Assembly: GCA_023398615.1 (NCBI GenBank)
Contig: JAEWSD010000008.1
Span: forward strand, 1 to 21,606
Source: Bacillota bacterium
GTDB lineage: Bacteria; Bacillota; Clostridia; Lachnospirales; Lachnospiraceae
Reading direction: 5' to 3'
DNA: 21,606 bases
The translations under genes were made by a program, and so were the position numbers. Positions 16,200 through 21,606 of this stretch are shown one piece after another; positions within the stretch are counted from its first letter, which is position 1; every line of letters begins with the position of its first letter. The notes under the pieces were generated by a model, which was not told where the DNA came from, did no database searches, and worked only from the letters and a program-made list of their open reading frames with translations.

Positions 16200-18566
16200 A
16201 TGGATTCCAAGTTTGAACAGGAGCTGAGAGAATCGCTCTACATCCATATTCCGCTCAAACCGGATATGGAGCACTCTTTAGAGACGTATGGTCTTCAGAA
16301 GGAGGTTTTAGAAGAAATCGTACTCTGGGACGGAAAGGACCTGAAACCGTGGACATTCGACGGTGAAGGAAGAGGCAGGGTCGAGGATGGAAAATTAATC
16401 TGCAGGACCGGTTCCAGAAACAATCACTGGCCGGGCTTCGAGGCACGTTCCGTCAATGCGCCGACAGGAAAATACGCGACCTTCGGTTCCTTTGAGCCGA
16501 AGCTATGTGTCAGGGGTATGGACCTTGCGAAATATAACCGTTTGTATTTCAAAATCCGTCCGACCTGTAAGGGCATGCATAACCCGACAGTCCGTGCCGC
16601 ATTTATCAGCAACGGCGAAGTGAAGATTCCGGATGAATATTCCCGTGAAGGCTGGAATGCGATCAACCTCGTAAACCATGAATGGAATACCTGCACCTGG
16701 GAAATTGATTCGATTGCACATGATAAGATTGAAGAGGTCTCGTTCATCATCCATCGTTACGGTAAAGAAGTATCGAGCGGCGATGATTTGGATTACGAAA
16801 TCACCGATATCCGCCTGCAGAGAGTCGAAGCAGATGTTGTTCACGGCTGGCAGTGTAAGGAAGAGACGGCGGCATATTCTACGACAGGCTACGATACGGA
16901 AGGTACAAAGACCGCTGTTGCGAATACGACTGCGAAGGAATTTGCAATTGTTGATGCAAAAACCGGCGAGAAGGTATTTACAGGCGCTGTTGAAAATGTG
17001 AAAGCATATCACGGGGAATTCCAGGTTCTTGATTTTACAGACCTGACCAGGGAAGGCTCCTATAAGATCCGGATGGGTTCTTTCGAAAGCAAGCCGTTCG
17101 TGATTGCGAAGGATGTATTCGTATCGACTGTCTGGAAGCTCATGAATTTCCTGTTCGGCGAGAGATGCGGCTGTCCGGTTCCCGGAAAGCACGGCACCTG
17201 CCATCAGGACGTCATCGGACATCACAGAGACGTATCCATGGTCTTTGCAGGCGGCTGGCATGATGCGGCAGACGTCAGCCAGGAAACAGTTCAGACCTGT
17301 GAGACGGCGCATGCATTCATGTGCGTTGCAAGAGCGCTTCAGGATGAAAATCCGATTCTTGCAGCCCGTTTTTTGGAGGAGGCGGAGTGGGGCATTGATT
17401 TAGTGCTCCGTACCCGATTCGGCGACGGCTACCGGATCACCGGCGCGGGTATGCGCCGCTGGACCGACAATATGATCGGCAACTTCGATGATGTCGAAGC
17501 ACGTGTTGCCAATAATTCATTTGTCAACTTTACGATGGCGGCATGTGAAGCAGATATGTCGCAGAGCTTCGAAAAGTTTGATAAGGCGCTTGCCTGGAAA
17601 TGCCTGGATGCGGCAAAGGAAGATTATGATTTCGCATATGACCGCTTCAGCAAGATCGGTCTTGAGACCTATCAGATGATGGAGCATGCACATGGTTCTG
17701 CTCTTTCCCAGTATTATGCATCCGCACTTTGGGGCGCAGCTCTTCTTTACAAATATACGAAGGAAGAAAAATATATCGACCGGATTCATGAATTCGCAGA
17801 TGATCTTCTTCTTTGCCAGGAAACAGGCGAAGGCGGCCTTCCGATGAAGGGCTTCTTCTACAGAGACGAAGTACATTCACAGATCATGCATTCCGCTCAT
17901 CAGTGCCGTGAGCATCTGTTTGCAATGGCGCTTGTCGGTGCATGTGAAGCACTTCCGGGCGATCCGAAGAAAGCAGACTGGGAGAAATCCCTCCAGCTGT
18001 ATGCGGGTTACCTGAAAGAGCTCATGAAATATGATGCACCGTACGGGATGATCCCGGCCGGCATCTATGAGATGCGTGAGATTTACGATAAGGAAGCTTT
18101 CCGTCGTGTTCATGAGGACCGTGTCGTTTACGAAGAGGAACTTGACAACTACGCAGAGCAGCTGAAGAATGCGATCCCGCTTGGCAAGGACTGCTACATG
18201 AAGGCATTCCCGGTATGGTTCTCCTTCCGCGGAAACTCCGGTGTCCTTCTTTCGATGGGCAAATCCGCAACAATCATGGGCAAGTACTTTAATGATGCAG
18301 AACTTCTTCAGATCGGCCGTGAGCAGTTATATTGGACGCTCGGTAAGAATCCGTTCGGCCAGTCCCTGATCTACGGTGAAGGCGACCGTTACGGCCAGAT
18401 GTATACGGCACTTCTCGGTGAGACTGTCGGGGAGCTGACTGTCGGTGTCGAGACGAAAGCAAACTTAGACGAACCGTACTGGCCGCCGGCGAATATCGCG
18501 ACCTACAGAGAGGTCTGGACGACACCACCGACGAGATGGCTCTGGATTGCAGCAGACCTGTTGTAA
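16200..18566 (+). CDS. Cytoplasmic glycoside hydrolase family 9 with extra N-terminal domain
   Basis: This 788-aa protein lacks a signal peptide, so it should act on imported oligosaccharides. Residues about 36-210 form a beta-rich, sugar-binding-like domain (for example WDGKDLKPWTFDGEGRGRV and LYFKIRP). Residues about 225-305 fit the Ig-like CelD_N domain. Residues about 308-788 are the GH9 (alpha/alpha)6 barrel: GGWHDAADVSQ (351-361) with the nucleophile-activating Asp355/Asp358 pair, TLGKNPFGQS (713-722), and Glu771 in YREVWTTPPTRW as the probable acid. GH9 includes endoglucanases and also exo-acting enzymes such as exo-beta-glucosaminidases of chitin/chitosan catabolism. The BadF kinase and SIS deaminase in the operon favour the glucosaminidase type. 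A cello-oligosaccharide hydrolase is the alternative. It follows the permease by 29 bp. Confidence 0.85.
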   Translation: MDSKFEQELRESLYIHIPLKPDMEHSLETYGLQKEVLEEIVLWDGKDLKPWTFDGEGRGRVEDGKLICRTGSRNNHWPGFEARSVNAPTGKYATFGSFEPKLCVRGMDLAKYNRLYFKIRPTCKGMHNPTVRAAFISNGEVKIPDEYSREGWNAINLVNHEWNTCTWEIDSIAHDKIEEVSFIIHRYGKEVSSGDDLDYEITDIRLQRVEADVVHGWQCKEETAAYSTTGYDTEGTKTAVANTTAKEFAIVDAKTGEKVFTGAVENVKAYHGEFQVLDFTDLTREGSYKIRMGSFESKPFVIAKDVFVSTVWKLMNFLFGERCGCPVPGKHGTCHQDVIGHHRDVSMVFAGGWHDAADVSQETVQTCETAHAFMCVARALQDENPILAARFLEEAEWGIDLVLRTRFGDGYRITGAGMRRWTDNMIGNFDDVEARVANNSFVNFTMAACEADMSQSFEKFDKALAWKCLDAAKEDYDFAYDRFSKIGLETYQMMEHAHGSALSQYYASALWGAALLYKYTKEEKYIDRIHEFADDLLLCQETGEGGLPMKGFFYRDEVHSQIMHSAHQCREHLFAMALVGACEALPGDPKKADWEKSLQLYAGYLKELMKYDAPYGMIPAGIYEMREIYDKEAFRRVHEDRVVYEEELDNYAEQLKNAIPLGKDCYMKAFPVWFSFRGNSGVLLSMGKSATIMGKYFNDAELLQIGREQLYWTLGKNPFGQSLIYGEGDRYGQMYTALLGETVGELTVGVETKANLDEPYWPPANIATYREVWTTPPTRWLWIAADLL

Positions 18567-18590
18567 GGATGCCCTCTCTTTTAATTCTAT

Positions 18591-18620
18591 TTTACAAATC
18601 TTTTAAATATGTGGTATGGT
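18591..18620 (+). promoter_or_regulatory. Possible promoter of the ROK regulator
   Basis: TTTACA (18591-18596), an 18-bp spacer and TATGGT (18615-18620) lie in the 126-bp gap after the GH9 gene. An inverted repeat, ATGGTAA (18616-18622) with TTACCAT (18654-18660), overlaps the -10 and lies before the coding start. It could be an autoregulatory site. Both are moderate matches. Confidence 0.35.
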
Positions 18621-18692
18621 AATAGTAGACTTCATTTGGAATTGCTGAAAGGGTTACCATTCAAATACATGAAGAAAGCAAAGAGGGTAATT

Positions 18693-19784
18693 ATGCCATA
18701 CGTACAGGGTAGTATGAAGGAATTGAACCGGAAGAGTGTTTTTGAACTGATTGCGGAGATGCGGGAAATCACACGTGTCGATATTGCTGAAGTCACAAAG
18801 AGCAGCATGCCGACGATTCTGAAGATCACGAATTTCCTCCTTGAGCAACAGATCGTATCACTCGTCGGACTCGAGAAAACGGCGCGGGGCAGAAGACCGC
18901 AGGTGCTCCGTTTTGAACCGGATACACTGCTTGGCATCGGCCTTTCGTTCGATGGAAATCATGTGATCGCTTCTCTGATTAATTATTACGGGGAAGAGAA
19001 AAAGTGCATCGAAAAGGATTCGGATGCGTCCTTTGATGACATGATGGAAAATGGTTTCTGTGGGATTATTGAAGAATTGATGAAGGATATTGAAAGAGAA
19101 CATATAAAAAGTGTCGGAATCAGCATCGCGGGATCTGTCGATACAGAAAATTCAAAGGTGCATTTCGGCGGTTTTGCGGAACTGACAACGGAACGGGAGA
19201 CAAGCGAAAGCGTGCGTATTCTTTCCGAAAAAGTGAAGCTTCCTGTCTATCTGTTCAACGATGTCAATGCGGCGGCGACCGGCGAATATGTGCTCCGGAA
19301 GATGAAGAATACGGACCTTGTCTATATTTACGTCGGGGAAGGCACCGGTGCCGGCATCATCCTGGACGGAATCTTAAGAACCGGACATCACTTCTATACG
19401 GGTGAGATAGCACATATGGTCTTTGATGCGGATTTCAGCATTGATTTAAGCAAACCGGGCTGGATGGAATCCCAGCTCTCAAGAAAGACGATTGAGAAGG
19501 TGTCGCAGGATCAAAACGTGCGGATCGATTATGCGGCGCGTTACATCAGTCTGATGATCGCGAATATCTGTAACGTCCTCGATATCGAGAATGTGGTTGT
19601 CGGGGGAGAAATCGTCGAAGAGATGGGCGATGCCCTGATCGGCCGGACGAATACATACCTGGAGCATCTTTCGATGTTCCAGGTTACCCTCACCAGACCT
19701 GTGAGCAGGCATTCCGGCCTCATCGGTGCCGCATCGATGGCTATGGACAAAGAGCTCACGACGATCCTTGCGGACAATGAATAA
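18693..19784 (+). CDS. ROK-family transcriptional repressor
   Basis: This 363-aa protein has an N-terminal winged helix (about 12-70: LNRKSVFELI, VTKSSMPTILKITNFLLEQ, wing GRRPQ) joined to a ROK sugar-sensing domain (LFNDVNAAATGEY at 187-199, YVGEGTGAGIILDG at 213-226). This is the NagC/XylR layout, and such proteins usually release DNA when they bind a pathway sugar. The phosphate-binding DxGGT of ROK kinases is replaced by LSFDGNH (84-90). The zinc motif CxCGxxGC that should follow GEIAHM (238-242) is missing, with a shortened segment there. It is therefore not a kinase. I start it at ATG 18693 after GAGGG; longer in-frame starts reach back to 18609 through the promoter. It probably controls the second island. 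Confidence 0.85.
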   Translation: MPYVQGSMKELNRKSVFELIAEMREITRVDIAEVTKSSMPTILKITNFLLEQQIVSLVGLEKTARGRRPQVLRFEPDTLLGIGLSFDGNHVIASLINYYGEEKKCIEKDSDASFDDMMENGFCGIIEELMKDIEREHIKSVGISIAGSVDTENSKVHFGGFAELTTERETSESVRILSEKVKLPVYLFNDVNAAATGEYVLRKMKNTDLVYIYVGEGTGAGIILDGILRTGHHFYTGEIAHMVFDADFSIDLSKPGWMESQLSRKTIEKVSQDQNVRIDYAARYISLMIANICNVLDIENVVVGGEIVEEMGDALIGRTNTYLEHLSMFQVTLTRPVSRHSGLIGAASMAMDKELTTILADNE

Positions 19785-19811
19785 ATTAAATATGTGAAAG
19801 AAGGAAAGATT

Positions 19812-20933
19812 ATGATATACCGTGGTAAAATGGTGGATTCTCACCATCATATGGTAGGCGGCTATGGAGAAGGCTTAGCTTTCTATGAGTCTTATCAGAA
19901 GCTCCTTGAACAGTGCAAATTACAGGCAGTCAATATCGTCATGATTCCGCAGTGGTGCGAAGAGAACATCGCACAGAACCAGCAGGCGATTCTTTTAAAA
20001 ACACTCTATCCGGGCAAATTCTATTCTTATGCAGGATTTGACTGTTACCTTCCGGAAGGAAAGAGGCAGAAGGATTTCGAAGCGCAGGCAAAGCAGTACA
20101 TGGATATGGGCTTTGACGGCATAAAGATGGTCGAGTTAAAGCCGATGGTCTACAAACAGCTCGGTCGCCCGAAGGTTTCTTCCGACAAATATGAAGGTAT
20201 GTGGAGCTTTATGGAAGAGAACGGATATCCGGTCCTCTTCCACATGGGTGATCCCGAGACCTACTGGGACAGAAGCAGATGTACCAAGATGGCACTCGAA
20301 CGCGGCTGGTTCTGCGGTGACGGCACTTACCCGCCGCTTGAGGATTTCTATGCGGACATCGAAAGGGTGCTTGACAGACATCCGAAGTTAAATATTTCGC
20401 TCGCACATTTCTATTTCCTTTCAGACCAGATCGAGCGTGCGGCTGATATTATGGAAAAATATCCGTGCGTCCGTTTCGATATTACACCGGGCCGTGAGAT
20501 GTATGAGAATTTCTCAAAGAAGCCGGAAGCCTGGCGCGACTTCTTCATTAAGTATCAGGAGCGTATTCTGTACGGTACCGATAACGGCTGGGGCGGTTCG
20601 CAGGATGCGGATGAGAAGTACAAGCTCGCAGAGTTGAACTCTTCCGTTATGCATCGTTTCCTTCAGACAGACGATGTCTTTGAAGGCTACGGCTTCACGG
20701 TAAGAGGTATCGACCTACCGGAAAAGACCCTTGAGAAGATCTACTACAGGAACTTTGAAAAGATGGCGGGTCCCGCTCCGAAGGATATGGATCCGAAGAA
20801 GGGTCTTGCATATGTCGATGAGATGATCGCTGTCTACAAGGGCTCCAAGGTTCCGTATTATGAGAAGGAAATGGCACTCATGGAGTTTATTCGTGACGAG
20901 CTTTTGAAATTCATCACACAGGAGAAACTGTAA
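19812..20933 (+). CDS. Amidohydrolase-2 family metal-dependent hydrolase
   Basis: This 373-aa TIM-barrel protein shows the metal ligands of the amidohydrolase superfamily. These are HxH at His11/His13 (DSHHHM), His144 in VLFHMGDPETYW, His199 in ISLAHFYF and Asp257 in ILYGTDNGWG. Lys105 in GIKMVE may also lie in the site. Family members hydrolyse amides, lactones or esters, or decarboxylate aromatic acids. The exact reaction cannot be told. The chosen ATG has GAAGGAAAG directly upstream, and a GTG 18 nt earlier is less likely. It starts 27 bp after the ROK stop, and its own stop overlaps the next start by 1 nt. The location implies a role in handling a substituent of the imported glycoside. 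Confidence 0.8.
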   Translation: MIYRGKMVDSHHHMVGGYGEGLAFYESYQKLLEQCKLQAVNIVMIPQWCEENIAQNQQAILLKTLYPGKFYSYAGFDCYLPEGKRQKDFEAQAKQYMDMGFDGIKMVELKPMVYKQLGRPKVSSDKYEGMWSFMEENGYPVLFHMGDPETYWDRSRCTKMALERGWFCGDGTYPPLEDFYADIERVLDRHPKLNISLAHFYFLSDQIERAADIMEKYPCVRFDITPGREMYENFSKKPEAWRDFFIKYQERILYGTDNGWGGSQDADEKYKLAELNSSVMHRFLQTDDVFEGYGFTVRGIDLPEKTLEKIYYRNFEKMAGPAPKDMDPKKGLAYVDEMIAVYKGSKVPYYEKEMALMEFIRDELLKFITQEKL

Positions 20934-21606
20934 TGGCTGATATAAAAGTATTACTGCTCGGCGAGAGCTATACGGCGACGCATACCTTCGTTCGGGGACG
21001 GAACTACGTGACACTTCCGCAGTACGGCCATTTCGGGACAGAAATCGTCTGCATGCTTGAAAAGGAAGGGCTTGACGTCGATCTTCTCCTGACGCATGAT
21101 ATTGCAGAAAAGTGTCCTGTGACACGGGAAGAGTTCAAAAAGTATGATGTTGTCATCCTAAGTGATGTCGGAAGCGACACGATGCTGGTCCAACCGAAAA
21201 AAGCGGATGGCACCAGGAATCCGAACCGGCTTTTTGAACTGAAGGAATATGTGAGAGAGGGCGGCGGTGTCCTCATGATCGGCGGTTATTTTGGTTTTTC
21301 CGGCATCGGAAACCAGGCAAGATATGGGATGACCCCGCTTGCAGAGGCGCTTCCGGTCGAGATTTCGAATTACGATGACCGTGTCGAATGCCCGGAGGGT
21401 GTTAAGGTGGTCGTGGAGAAGAACGTAAAAACGGCGCTTTTCGACGGTATAGAGGCTTCAAAGTGTCCGCTTTTTAACGGCTATAACAAGACTGTCTTAA
21501 AGGATGGTGCGACCATGTTCGCATCCTTTAACGGAGATCCCTTCCTCGCGGGAGGCACCTTCGGGAAGGGCAGAGCATTCGCATTCACATCAGACTGTGC
21601 ACCGGA
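20933..21606 (+). CDS. Glutamine-amidotransferase-like (class I GATase fold) protein, 3' end missing
   Basis: The ATG overlaps the amidohydrolase stop (TAATG). The open frame runs 224 codons to the window edge without a stop. It starts MADIKVLLLGESYTATHTFV and contains YDVVILSDVGSDTM, a repeat of the flavodoxin-like beta-alpha pattern, then ELKEYVREGGGVLMIGGYFG and GTFGKGRAFAFTSDCAP. This matches the uncharacterised GATase1-like family related to ThuA-type proteins. I see no convincing nucleophilic cysteine elbow in the part visible, so amidotransferase activity is doubtful. Translational coupling ties it to the amidohydrolase as a functional pair. The function is unknown. Confidence 0.75.
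   Translation, partial: MADIKVLLLGESYTATHTFVRGRNYVTLPQYGHFGTEIVCMLEKEGLDVDLLLTHDIAEKCPVTREEFKKYDVVILSDVGSDTMLVQPKKADGTRNPNRLFELKEYVREGGGVLMIGGYFGFSGIGNQARYGMTPLAEALPVEISNYDDRVECPEGVKVVVEKNVKTALFDGIEASKCPLFNGYNKTVLKDGATMFASFNGDPFLAGGTFGKGRAFAFTSDCAP

Noticed and set aside
16503..17312. 269-aa open frame antisense to the GH9 gene
   Set aside because: It is a by-product of GC-rich codon use in a well-supported gene, with no recognisable domain and no operon context.

Overview
The window looks like chromosomal DNA of a low-to-mid-GC Firmicute, most likely a gut-type Clostridium or Lachnospiraceae. Ribosome binding sites are strong AGGAGG types, lipoprotein signal peptides are clostridial in style, and sugar ABC transporters are abundant. 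It holds two carbohydrate-utilisation islands separated by a short divergent regulatory region. No rRNA, tRNA, CRISPR array or intact mobile element was seen.

Left island (about 0.5-10.4 kb, AT-rich). After a decayed TetR-type regulator at the left edge comes a promoter, a FrlB-type SIS deglycase and an M42 metallo-aminopeptidase. A structured 468-bp gap follows. Next is a complete CUT2 (ribose-type) ABC transporter (lipoprotein, double ATPase, permease) with an FGGY sugar kinase. A very long hairpin separates this block from a convergent GntR/HutC (FrlR-like) repressor and a stand-alone ATP-type 6-phosphofructokinase. Three promoters (deglycase operon, gntR, pfkA) share a related AT-rich palindrome at or near the -10, so the GntR protein probably controls all three. 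The gene content suggests import, phosphorylation and deglycation of fructosamines (Amadori products), perhaps including glycated peptides.

Right island (about 10.65-21.6 kb, clearly more GC-rich with different codon use). A strong promoter with an overlapping palindrome drives a run of same-strand genes. These are a second SIS protein that keeps the catalytic Glu/His pair of GlmS-like deaminases, a BadF-family kinase, a CUT1 ABC transporter without its own ATPase, and a cytoplasmic GH9 glycosidase with an extra N-terminal beta-rich domain. A ROK repressor lacking the usual kinase and zinc motifs, an amidohydrolase-2 family enzyme and a glutamine-amidotransferase-like protein (cut by the right edge) complete it. 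GH9 plus BadF kinase plus SIS deaminase recalls the chitosan/glucosaminide branch of chitin catabolism: cut GlcN off an imported oligosaccharide, phosphorylate it, deaminate it to fructose-6-P. The last two enzymes have no obvious place in that route and may act on another part of the substrate.

Taken together the window may be a nitrogen-bearing-sugar salvage locus in which two different SIS enzymes release amine or ammonia and feed glycolysis, with a dedicated PfkA between them. Substrates are inferred from gene content, not shown by sequence.
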